This document shows, piece by piece, positions 10,501 to 20,992 of a stretch of DNA of 45,372 nucleotides. The notes under the pieces are model-generated. The model was not told the DNA's origin. It saw nothing but the letters and a program-made list of their open reading frames with translations, and made no database searches. The stretch lies in assembly GCA_001642005.1 (NCBI GenBank), contig LWCA01000161.1, positions 1-45,372 on the forward strand, in the 5' to 3' direction. Numbering within the stretch: position 1 is the first letter of the stretch; each line of letters starts with the position of its first letter. Position numbers and translations under genes: made by a program. This stretch comes from Intoshia linei (taxonomy: Eukaryota > Orthonectida > Rhopaluridae).

Positions 10501-13500
10501 TTTTGAGAGTCTATCAATTTCACTTTTGTCATTTTTAACTTCTTGTAAAAGTAATTCAACCTCCCGACCCAATTTTCTTTTTTGTTCGTTCAACTCCTTA
10601 ACTTTATCCTTAGATTCCGACAGAGAACAGTTTACATCGCTCATTTGACCTCGAATTTGAGCAAGTTTTAATTCAGAAGCTCCTTTTGAATCGTTGATTT
10701 CATCAAACTGAACCATTAAATTTTGTAACCGTTCGTCAGATGATTTTCTCGCCGATTCCGCAGATGATTTCAAACTGTTTAATTCTTCAATGTGCATTTC
10801 CAAATCACTCAATGTATTTAAAAGTTTAGAATTTTTTTTGTTCAGTTCAGTCAATTGTATATCATATTCTTCAATTTTCCCATCCTTTTCATCAATAGCC
10901 AATTTAAACCGGTTAATTTGAGAAATGTGATTTTCATTGCAAATTTTAATTTCATTGAGATTGTAAGTCAATTCATTAATTTGATATTCTAAATCTTTTT
11001 TACGTTTTTCATTTTCCGATTTCTCGGTGGCAAACTTTTTAATATTTGATTCCAGTTGATTTTTTTCACTATTTGAACTCATCAATTGTTTTTCACTTTG
11101 AATTAATTGTCGGTTAACCTTTTCTAAAGACGCCGATAATTCTTCCACTTTTTGGTTATACGTTTTTCTAAGTTCAAAAAGTTGTTCTTGGTGTTTTTTA
11201 TTTTCATCTTCTTGGTTTCGTTTTAAAATTACAACCTCTTGTTCTCTTTTTTGACGCAATTCATTTATTAAATGTTTATCTCCGACAGAATCCTCTAGTT
11301 CACTCTTGAGGGCTTCCAATTCTTCACCCAAATCTCGACGTACCTTTTCTGCTTTGACTCTATTGTCGCGTTCTGTGGATAAATCTTCTTTTAGTTCATT
11401 TATAGTAAATTCATTGTTTCTAATACATTTTTTAAGATCCTCTTTAACCACACACTCTTCTTCGCCTTTTTTGTACAAACATTCCAATTCTTCACGTTGA
11501 TTCGAAATGGTTTTCAAGTGATTTTCCAACTCTAAATATTTTTCTTTCAAGGTTTCACTTGAGTCGCCCAATTCATTCTCTAAACGACGTCGCTGCTTTT
11601 CCAATTCCGTTTTTAACTGTTCAGACCTTTTAAGTCTATCTGAAGTTTCAACGTTTTTTTCGTCAATTCTACATTTCTCGCGTTGCATGTGTTTTATACT
11701 TTCGTTCAAATTTTCAATGTGTTTTTGATATTCTTCCATTTTTTTTACATGTACAGATTTTTCTTTTGAGTGTTTTGATTGGTTGTTTTTTAAGATTTTA
11801 GATTCCTCCATGAGATCATTAAACTGGTTTTCTAAATTAATGTTAGTCAACTGCAGTTTCTGCTTATTTTGCTCTTCTTCCTCTAATTGTTCTTCCAAAT
11901 CTTGAATCACGCCCAAAAGTTTATCTTTTTCTGAAATTATTAATTCATATTTTTGATTGTCTTCCTCAATGCGACCCTCCATTTGAGATATGCATACTTC
12001 CAACTCATTTTTCTCAGAAGTAATTCTAGTCAACGCTTCTTCAACTTGTATGGTAAGTTGGGCATCTGCGTTCATTTGTTGCGACATTATTGTATTTTTA
12101 TCAACCAGTTTTTTGTGCGTTCGACGTAAATCATCTACTTCGTTAGACTGGAATTGAAACTTATCTGACACCCTGCGCAATTCATTTTCCGTTTCAATCA
12201 ACTTCTCTTCGTTATTTTTAATTTCAATTAATGGCCGAACCTTGGTGAAAAGTCTCCACCATTTCCAGTTTCTTAGACGGATATAAGCATTATAATTACG
12301 TTGTAATATACGGACGGCGTTTATTTGTTTCAAACGTTTAGTGTGCATTCTACGAGCCACATAACCTCGACAATAAGCCTGTAGTTTTGTAAAAATAACA
12401 CCTAAACGTAAATCCCGCTCTTCCTCCAAATTAGCTAAAATTCCAGCTCTAAAAAACAATTTACTTTGACCGACACGATACAAATTCTTATCCAATTCCA
12501 AAGCATTCAATATTAATTCACACGCTTGCTTACCATCCATAAAATCCGACGGTATAACACCAGGAGTAAGAATTTCATATCTTTGTTTAAATTCTTGAAA
12601 CAAAATACGATTTGGGAATCCTTGTCTACATATTCTGATTCCTTCCAAAACACCATTACACTTTAACTGATCTAGAACCAAAAGAGAGTCTATTTTACCG
12701 GGTTTTTTTAGATTGTTAGGAATAATGCACCTTAAAAAATTGGGTCTAGTTTTACCAAGAGTTTCCATTAAACTAATCAGTTGTTCCTTATACGATTGGC
12801 CCAAAGTTCTAAACATTCCTTTTCTAGTTCTGATGCCATACCCACCTGAAGAAAGTACAGTAATGTCAGTGTAAACTGAAATCCAAAGATGTTTGATAAA
12901 TTCATCCGAACTTTCTTGTAACAATGTGGCCATATTTTCATTGAGAGGGTCCATGTTTTTGGTCAACCAATCTTTACATGAATAGTCGACTTTCCCAGCA
13001 TAGTGAAGAATACTGAAATCTGCTTTATCTCTAAAATCCGGAACCTTAAATTTCGGGTGAGTTTTATGAGTCAAGATAATTTTATCTGCCAAGCTTTTGT
13101 CCGTTGCTTTCGGAAACCAGCATTGTTCGTTTATTAGGGTAAAAATTCCCATTTGTTTTTCTAGTAAATCTATTGTAGGTTGAAGGTCCAATCCAAAATC
13201 TATAAACTTCCATGTTATCCCTTCTCTCGAATATTCGTCCTGCTCTAGAATAAACATGGTATGATTAAATAATTGTTGAAGTCTCTCATTTGTATAATTT
13301 ATACATAATTGTTCAAAGGAATTTGATTTATAAATTTCAAAACCGGATATATCTAAAATGCCAATAAAGGAAGATGACGATCGAATAGATTTATCCAAAG
13401 TCTTGTTAATTTTAATCACAATCCATTTAAACATTTTTTCGTACAATGATTTAGAAATTGCTTCAGTTGTATACGCAGCTTGTTCCTTGGTTTGAGATTT

Positions 13501-16500
13501 CACTACATATTCATGACCAACCTTTAATTTTGGCCGAAGTAGAGCTTTTGCCATTTCAGTTACGTTGAGTCCCAGCAAATAACAAATTTTTTGAGCCACT
13601 GTATCATCAGGCAATGTAGCTGCTTCAGAATTTCTATCACTTTCAATTTTTACATTTCCAAATAATAAAATTGCTGAAACGACCCGATGAATACAGTCAA
13701 TTTCGTCCTGGCTAAATTGCATAATTCGCATTGCTTCAATGGTATGTTTATATAGTTCCATGTCCTCAGAAATTGTACAGGCCGTAGGAATGTTTAAACC
13801 ATTAGATTCATTTGTGAGAAATTTATAGTCTTTTATATCTTGTAGCAAATACTTGTCTCGGTCAATTTTAGGACAACCCGACAACAAATAGTAAAATATG
13901 TGGAAACTTCTTTCTCCGCGTTCTTGGCGAACAGTTCGACTTTTTTCCAACAAGTAGGTTTCAATGTTAGCTCCGCAAATAAAACCGGAAGCATCAAATC
14001 GTATTCGAATAAATTTACCAAATCGGGACGAATTATTGTTACGTAAGGTTCTTGCATTGCCAAAAGATTCTAATACTGGATTGGCTTTCAATAATTGGTT
14101 CTCCATATAGTAATCCTTGGAATTTTCGGTTAATTTGATACTAGAAGATAATAATACATCATTATTATCGGAAATTAGTTTTGATCCAGCCGTAGAGGTT
14201 AAATATTGTATCACTTTTTTAGTGTTTTCAGTTTTTCCAGAACCCGATTCACCTCTAAAAAATTGTTACAAAAAAATAAAATAGGAACATACGTGCAAAG
14301 AATAGATTGATTTTCATTATCTAAAATAAACATTTAAAATATAAGTTCTAAAACACACATGGGCAAAGTACAACCTCCAAATAATAAAAAATAATTTAAT
14401 GCATGATATCCAATACAATCCAATACAGACGGGCAGAGCTGAATCTACCGTGCACCAGATGACTGGAAATCAAAAATGATGCATAATGTCACATAGCCCC
14501 AGCCGGTTCCACCGATCTGGATTAAAAATTTAAATGTGACACACAAAATAGTTATGTTGTTCAAAAAAAGACAACAAGAAAAGGTTTTCAAATGAATAAT
14601 TTAAAAAAACGAAACCCAAAACGGCGGTACGAAAGGTTGGGTTCTGCATGTGGGTGGAAGATTTACATAACCTTCATCTAGCATGTCAAGGTCTATTATT
14701 TTTAATAAATGAGTTGATATTTAAAAATAGCATATATCGACAAAACGCCCATTCGATCTGGTGCGGAATAAATGCAAATTAAAAAAATAAATGATTAATT
14801 AAATAAATAAAATGTGTAATTAAATTTTGACCGTGAAACTATTATCAAAATTTAAATTTCTGTCAACAGTGTCTAGTAATTTTCATAATCAAAATTAACA
14901 AAATTTTCACGAGTCACAAGGTTGTTATGTACAAATATTATTTTCATCTCACCCATTGGCTTGATCTATTAAATTGGGAAAATTTTTGATAATTAAGATA
15001 GAAAGAATAAAAAATACTATCTGAGGGTGGTTGTTACTAGTGTGTTCAACTCCGTACGGTACTAAGTACTTTTTAAATTTTAAAAACTCAAAATAAAGTA
15101 TAAAAATAGAAAATATATATAGAAATATAAATAAGAAGTTTTTTGTCGTAAGATTTGGTAAAATCGTGTTTTTCAAAAAAATATTGGAAAAATGAGATTT
15201 TTCCCTTTATGGTGGGTAAAATTGAATTTTTACTTTAAGGGTTAGTAACATTGCATTTTTTATTTTGGGGTTGGATTAAGTGGATTTTTCAAAAAAATAT
15301 CAGTAAAAATCAATTTTACACTAAAGGTTTCAAATGGTATTTTTTATAAAATATTATTAATTTTTGTGAATTTAATTTAATTTTAAAAGTGGTATTTTTG
15401 AAATAATAGTGTAGCGGTCGTCTAGGCTTTGGGATAAAATCCCAACATCTGGCAATTATGCAAAATTTAAGTAAAATATTTAAATAAAATTTATTAAAAA
15501 ATAATTTTGAAAAACTAATAAAAGTACTGATAAAGAAACTCAGTATTCATTACAAAAAAGTTGAACACATCTGTTGTTAAATTAACATGTATGTTAATGT
15601 ACATTACTGTAGGTTAATCATACTTTTTTGTGGGGCACGATAATTGAAAATAGTGACCAGAAATGTATTATATTACAAATTAATATAAACATACAAATAT
15701 AGAATCAAGTTGATAATAAAATAAAACTGAGATCGGACTATAACCTATGTCACGCAGAGATTTGTTAAAAAATTCTAACAATCAGAATCATGCTGTTTGC
15801 ATTGAATTTGCTAAACAAAATAGCTAAATAATGACTATCACAATTAAAAAAATAATGGTTAACCTGAAAAAATCTAAACATTAACATCTATAAACTGCCC
15901 AAAATATGGATCCCGAGCTGTCCTAATTAAGAGTTCAATTGTTCATCTATTATTAATGTAAAACATTGATTTTTAAACTGACCGGCTTAAAAAATATCAG
16001 TTGGGAGTATATTTTAAAATGATCTCTTTCTTCCAATTCTTTTTTCCCCGTCAATATTCGCGTTACACTTAACACACCATCGAATTAGTTATCAAAATGA
16101 ATAAATAATAGTGTACATGATATAAAGAAAGAAATTACCTGATATCATTGAACGATATGCCACATCTGTTAGAGCAAAAATATGAGGAGGAACTTCATGA
16201 CGTTTTTTACCCTTAAATAGTTTGATAATTTGATCATTGTAAATAGGTAAATTTTTGTATGGGTTAATGACAACACAAAAAAGTCCAGAATAAGTCTATT
16301 ATAAAACTTTTATAAAATATATAATTTAGTACGTAGATGAGAGAAGAATAATAGCGTTCCTTAAGATTGTATAATACAGCAGCCTCATTAAGGCAAGTTA
16401 ATTCAGCCATATCTTCGGCTTTTCTAAATTTTGGAGGGTTCATTTTTTGTACATCGTCTTTACTTATCCACTCAGAACGGCCAGTTTCTAAAACCTGAAT

Positions 16501-16668
16501 CTTAACTTCTTCACCTTTTTCTTCTTTAATAGAAGCTGAAACATATCCTTGTTGAGTGTCTGGAACCCAAACTAATCGTTTAGATGCCCAGCTAGTATGT
16601 GAGGAGTTATCAATCACACTCTCTCGTCTTACAGTCAAGTATTTCATTTCATTGGGCTCATATTCCAT
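7528..16668 (-). CDS. MYH (non-muscle myosin II): Non-muscle/smooth-type myosin II heavy chain, complete, six exons
   Basis: Exons on the minus strand are 16333-16668, 16139-16295, 14293-14320, 9148-14254, 7844-8049 and 7528-7801, totalling 6108 nt (2035 codons plus TGA) with every phase closing. Introns are 37, 1818, 38, 1098 and 42 nt. This is the two-headed actin motor of cytokinesis and cortical contractility. Domains: SH3-like N-terminus ([16 protein letters not shown]); P-loop GESGSGKT at about 175-182, split over the 28-nt exon 3; switch [11 protein letters not shown]; switch II DISGFE; actin-binding and SH1 region [18 protein letters not shown]; converter; IQ motifs near RGYVARR and [13 protein letters not shown]; rod coiled coil from about 850 to 1935. 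The non-helical tail is about 98 residues, longer than in vertebrate paralogues. Loop 1, just after the P-loop helix, carries an insertion rich in Ser/Asn/Asp. The exon 4-5 joint (DQ/LEKSNSR) matches the conserved rod sequence exactly. Confidence 0.97.
8090..9060. repeat. R1 repeat copy filling myosin intron 4
   Basis: Most of the 1098-nt myosin intron 4 (8050-9147) is an R1 copy in the same orientation as the one at 37870-38645. Shared landmarks are the TTAATACACACA block near 8758, GGTCAAAAAAGCACTTTAGT near 8812, TTGACATAAATACAAAATTT near 8907, CTACGCATTCCTG near 8938, and the end block CTGCAGATCTAGTGCTG..AACAGTCAAACTA (9005-9052). The short plus-strand frames here (8214-8554) are only repeat sequence. 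Confidence 0.65.
14400..14720. other. GC-richer unexplained segment in myosin intron 2
   Basis: Within the 1818-nt intron 2 of myosin, this segment is visibly richer in G and C (for example GACGGGCAGAGCTGAATC near 14428 and CATAGCCCCAGCCGGTTCC near 14493). It matches no frame, TIR or RNA motif I can recognise. It may be the remnant of an inserted sequence of different composition. Confidence 0.3.
15180..15345. repeat. Degenerate short tandem array in myosin intron 2
   Basis: Four or so decayed units of 35-45 bp share the pattern TTTTTCCCTTTAAGGGTTGG followed by TAAAA and a purine-rich step, for instance TTTACTTTAAGGGTTAGTAA near 15229. The same unit type is seen at 30196-30306, and a related half-unit builds the large array at 28725-29525. 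Confidence 0.45.
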
Positions 16669-18649
16669 AAATGACTTATTATTACTAATTTTTAAAATTT
16701 ATATTCGGTTGAGCGAAATCAAATGTGTAAAATTGATCATCTATAAAATAAAGTTTGTCGAAACAATGATGGTTCTATGCAATTGTTTATGTTGTTTATG
16801 TAACTTAGCGTAAGAATTTTATACTAATCTTAATTTGTATTGGAATTTGTGGATTTGACTATTTAACTTCTCATCCGTAAATGATCCACATTTTTAAATA
16901 TTTTTGTTTTTATGTCACGCTAAAATATATATTCACTCGTTCTACTTTACATACGGTGACACATTTCAATTGTGCAACAATTTTACATTAGTGCATGAAT
17001 ATATAGTATTTTGGGATAATTATACCAAATCGTACTACATGTATCAGTATTATAATTATAAACCTGTGCCATGGACTATGATATGTTGTTTAAAAAATTG
17101 TTTTAGTTTTTTATTGACATGTAAATTTTGTTGTAAGTAAAAGGTGCTAAAAATGTAAATGTCTTTGTAATACAAAGTTTGTATGTATCATATATGGAGA
17201 AAATTTACCTACAGTCCATAAATTTCAAAAAGAAAAATTCCAAGTCAATTTTGGCACTAAAAAATTGGCACGTTCATGGTCAAAACCCAAATTTCCTTTT
17301 TTTAAAATAAAGAGTAAAAATTTTTAAAAACACAAATTTTGGACAGTTTTTAAATCATGATCATTAGGAAGTCACATATATTTAAGGATGATGTGCGTTT
17401 AGTGTACACTTGGTGTATTCATAAAAAAATTAATCTAAATTTATAGACATCACATGTAACTACTCGAACAGGGCACACCCTTTTAATTGTCTGCTATGAA
17501 ATTGATATAGAAAAATAATAAAATTAAATAAAATTTATTTAACGGAATATTGTTTTATTGTCGTTTTAAACGAGTCTTTTATATGAATTTAGTTCACCAC
17601 ATTCAGGTGTACATTTTGTTTTTTAAAATATATTTCTAGACTCAATATTTTGTGTTTTAAGGATCATTGAATTCCATTGAAAACCATAGTACATTATTTA
17701 TTAATATTTTGCCTTAACCTTCATAAAAAGTTTTTATTAAAAACCACAATAATAAAGATAAAAATCAATTTACAGTTTAAAAATCAATTGCTCAGAAAAT
17801 AAAATGTACACCCAAATATAGTAAACGAACCAAAGTCGTTGTAGTCGTGGAAATGAAAATTTCATTGTGAAAGTAATATTACCAGGTAATACCAATTAAA
17901 TTTAATAAATTAAAGTTTAGTTGCATTTTTTCATTTCATTAATTTGAAAAACTATATTATAATTTGTGTTTTAAATAATTTTAGAACAGACATTGCATTT
18001 CATAAAATGAGTATTATTTACATTGCTTTGAACGGTAAATTGTCTACCCCGTAGTAAATCTTTGTTAATAATTTTAAATAAAAGTATCAATGATAATTGA
18101 TTAAATTATACATCATAATCTATTACATAACCATAATAATTTGGACACATTTGTCATTAGCAATGACTCATTACATATGTCGTGTAGATGAATGTATTAG
18201 TTATTGCGTCATAAACTATAAAAACTGACTAATGCATTTGTGATTCACGATTAACGACTATGGTTAATCAAAACATATTATCGCATTTTATAATTTTTTG
18301 TTAATTTTACGTAATGTATCAAATCATTTTCTTATTTTTGCTTTCAAGTAATTAATAGATTATAATTTATTAATAATTTTACAAGGCTTTCAAGCACAAA
18401 TTACATATAAAACATTGAATGTAATCTATAACGAAATTATTTACGTTTATTTTTAAAAATTTTATTTTTAGGGGTGTGCTGACCTGAAAAATTATGTTGA
18501 TGTGGTAAAATTTATCCTTATTTCTAGTATTTAAACTTAATTTTTGAATAGGGTGACTTTTTGATTAAAATTTTAAAATTATCAAATCACCCATGTTTAG
18601 AACCTAAATAGAGTAATTAATATAATATATTAAGAGTTATGTTTATGAT
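16669..18649. other. Intergenic, no supported gene
   Basis: About 2 kb between the myosin start and the small gene at 18650. The frames at 16556-16813 and 16904-17140 have no splice-linked partners and look like chance. The part at 17270-17310 carries the R1 core phrase ATGGTCAAAACCCAAATT. The myosin promoter must lie in the first few hundred bases, but no core element is identifiable. Confidence 0.45.
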
Positions 18650-19177
18650 ATGTGTTTATTACATTTGCAAGACGACAATTTTTGTCTGAGTTTAAAAGAT
18701 TTTATTTCTAAATACATGCTTAAATGGGATGAATATGCAGCAATTTTGGATACATATATTGACTGTCAAGCTTTCATTAATGATTTCAGTCTGCTTAAAG
18801 AAGATATGATGGCTTTAATGATAGATTTTACTTGGCCAAAATTTGTTCTTTTTGAGAAAAAAGTCATGAAGGTTTATATTATTATATTGTGTTCATTTTT
18901 TTTAGATTATTTGTAGCGATACCCATTTGGAAATAATGCCGAAACTGAAATATTTTGTAAATTAATTTTTCATTATAGAAATTTTTAGGTTATATGGACA
19001 CTCTTGTTATTAATTTGTTTTCCCTTTAGTGTGCTTCTTGTAATATAATTATGGAATCATTTTACCTGCATTCCTATCATTTGGTAATATTACGTACAAT
19101 ATAATTTTACTTTGTTTCAGATGAATTGTGGAATTAATAGTGACAATGTTACCACAATTAATCAACTCATTGGTTAA
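18650..19177 (+). CDS. Small four-exon gene, family not recognised
   Basis: Exons 18650-18871, 18906-18956, 19030-19083 and 19121-19177 (TAA) all join in phase 0 across GT..AG introns of 34, 73 and 37 nt. That agreement makes a chance frame unlikely. The predicted 127-residue product is helix-rich: first a segment LKDFISKYMLKWDEYAAIL, then DFSLLKEDMMALMIDF, and a Cys-containing C-terminus (CASCNIIMESFYLH). The FSLLKEDMMALM spacing weakly recalls helices 4-5 of a nuclear-receptor ligand-binding domain. No zinc-finger DNA-binding domain is seen upstream, so I do not assign it. More 5' exons are possible, since the frame stays open a few codons upstream of the ATG. Confidence 0.45.
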
Positions 19178-20440
19178 ACTTTGTCAATACTCAGTATAAT
19201 AATAAATAATTTAATTTAGTTTTAATTAGTAGATATAGAGTTTGAGGTTTTTTCGCGAATCAGAATATAAAGTAAATACATGCTTTGTATTTCTATATTA
19301 TGAGCGGTCGGCCATTAATCGGAATCGAGAATCGTTAAAATTTAAAAAAAAACGAAGCCCATTTTTGACAAATTTGTGAATTTCGCTTTTTGGAGTAACC
19401 GAACAGCAAACCAGGAATAAATAAGGCCGAACGTTGAAACGTAATTGATCATTTTTAACGGCAAGATTAAAATGGATTCTTTATTGATATTAAAATAAAT
19501 ATCAACTGGAAACTCAAAATAATTAAACCAAACCCAACAACCATGGTAAACGTGATTTTCAGGACTTTTCACATTTTATATTCAAAAATATTTTGTCAAC
19601 CTTCAGCCAAAACCCCAAGCGACTTGAAAAGTTCAATTTTCTTAAATTAAATCAATTCCAAGAGCTATTTTAGTCCATGTAAATTATTTTCAAAAAAACT
19701 TATCAACTATTAATATATTTAATTATGTGATGTCTAATTAATTATAAATTAATAAAATAAAACTTAATATTCAAACGTTCATAATTTTCAAAGTAATTAA
19801 CCATATTTACTCAAACGTAAATTTTTGTGGTCGTATAGAAATCAACTTGAAGTTATACACACAAAAAAGTATATATTTAGAAAAATTAATTTGTAGGTTT
19901 TGCCGATGTCTGGACCACTGTGCAGTTATTTAAATTTTGTTTTTTTAAATTGGACATCAATATAAATTTTAGCAGCATTAATTCACTTGAATTTTTTTTA
20001 ATGATCTCCAATTGTAGATAAAATATATTTGTTTACTTACTTATAGAACAGCGCTATTAATTATAGAATGTGCGACCCGTAGACAATTTAGTAAATTATA
20101 GTCGAACTAATTTATAGTAGTATTAAATGATTATTAATTAATTATTAGCGCAATTATTTCACTCAGCAACAATTTAAAAATTGATATTTTATTGCTGTAT
20201 TTATTAATAAAACGAGAAACTACTGTATTTGTAAAATAAAATGAGGAAAACAGTTTATTATATTAATTTCTAATTTACTTTCTAACACCTATTTACAAGT
20301 TAGTATGGAATAGCTCGGTTATATAGCATATCAGACTCGATTTGATAAAAACAGTCATTCATATTTTCGGTTTATTCTAAATTTTGATTTTTATATATAT
20401 GTAAAAAATAATAACAATCTTAAATAATTACTTATTTACT
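19178..20440. other. Intergenic, nothing recognised
   Basis: AT-rich. A slightly GC-richer part at 19300-19620 has a 76-codon minus-strand frame without conserved features or splice partners. No repeat ends are visible. Confidence 0.4.
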
Positions 20441-20448
20441 GTTCAATA

Positions 20449-20706
20449 CTGACATGGACAACCTTTCTACCAATAAAGCCGCAAAGTTACTTTATTCATT
20501 GATACTACGGCCGCACAAAATTTACTTTGACACTGAGAAAGTTTAAATCCATTTTGAGAAAGTGGCCAAAGTCAAAAATGTAACTTTTTGATATAAATAT
20601 TGAATAAAATCTGATTTAAACTTTTCAATTTAAATTAAAATGATGTACATTATGTATTGCATTATGATCACATGGATTAGCCACGGCCGCAGGTTGTGCA
20701 CCCCTG
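20449..20706. mobile_element. hAT-type MITE, 258 bp, with 8-bp target duplication
   Basis: The right end read inward is CAGGGGTGCACAACCTGCGG, typical of hAT terminal repeats. The left end CTGACATGGACAACCTTTC is a decayed match (11 of 16). The flanking octamers GTTCAATA (20441-20448) and GTTTAATA (20707-20714) agree at 7 of 8 positions, as expected for the 8-bp duplication of hAT transposition. The interior carries GCGGCC-rich termini and no frame. A second family member lies at 481-730 in the opposite sense. Confidence 0.8.
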
Positions 20707-20992
20707 GTTTAATATAATAAAGAAATAATAGATGAAGACTACGTAAACCTCATGATACAATGTAGTTCTCCGTTTATAACTTCATATGTGTTTTTTTATA
20801 TACGTATTTTTATTCACTCAAAAAAAATGTATCACGTGAAGAATGTAGTTTTTGAACATTTCTTGTAGTAATCTTAGTACATGTGTATTTACATAGTTAA
20901 TATATAAAATTTTCTAAATAAAAATTAAAGGTACTTTGTAATAAGATGAATAATCATACTGGAATAAAAATGAAAATTATTAATAATATCAC

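Noticed and set aside
10214-11500. Several plus-strand open frames opposite the myosin gene
   Set aside because: They are antisense shadows of the long rod-coding exon.
15414-15470. GTAGCGGTCGTCTAGG resembling a tRNA A box
   Set aside because: No B box or acceptor-stem pairing follows.
16904-17140. A 78-codon Cys/Tyr-rich plus frame
   Set aside because: No splice partners, no motif spacing and composition typical of AT-rich noncoding DNA.
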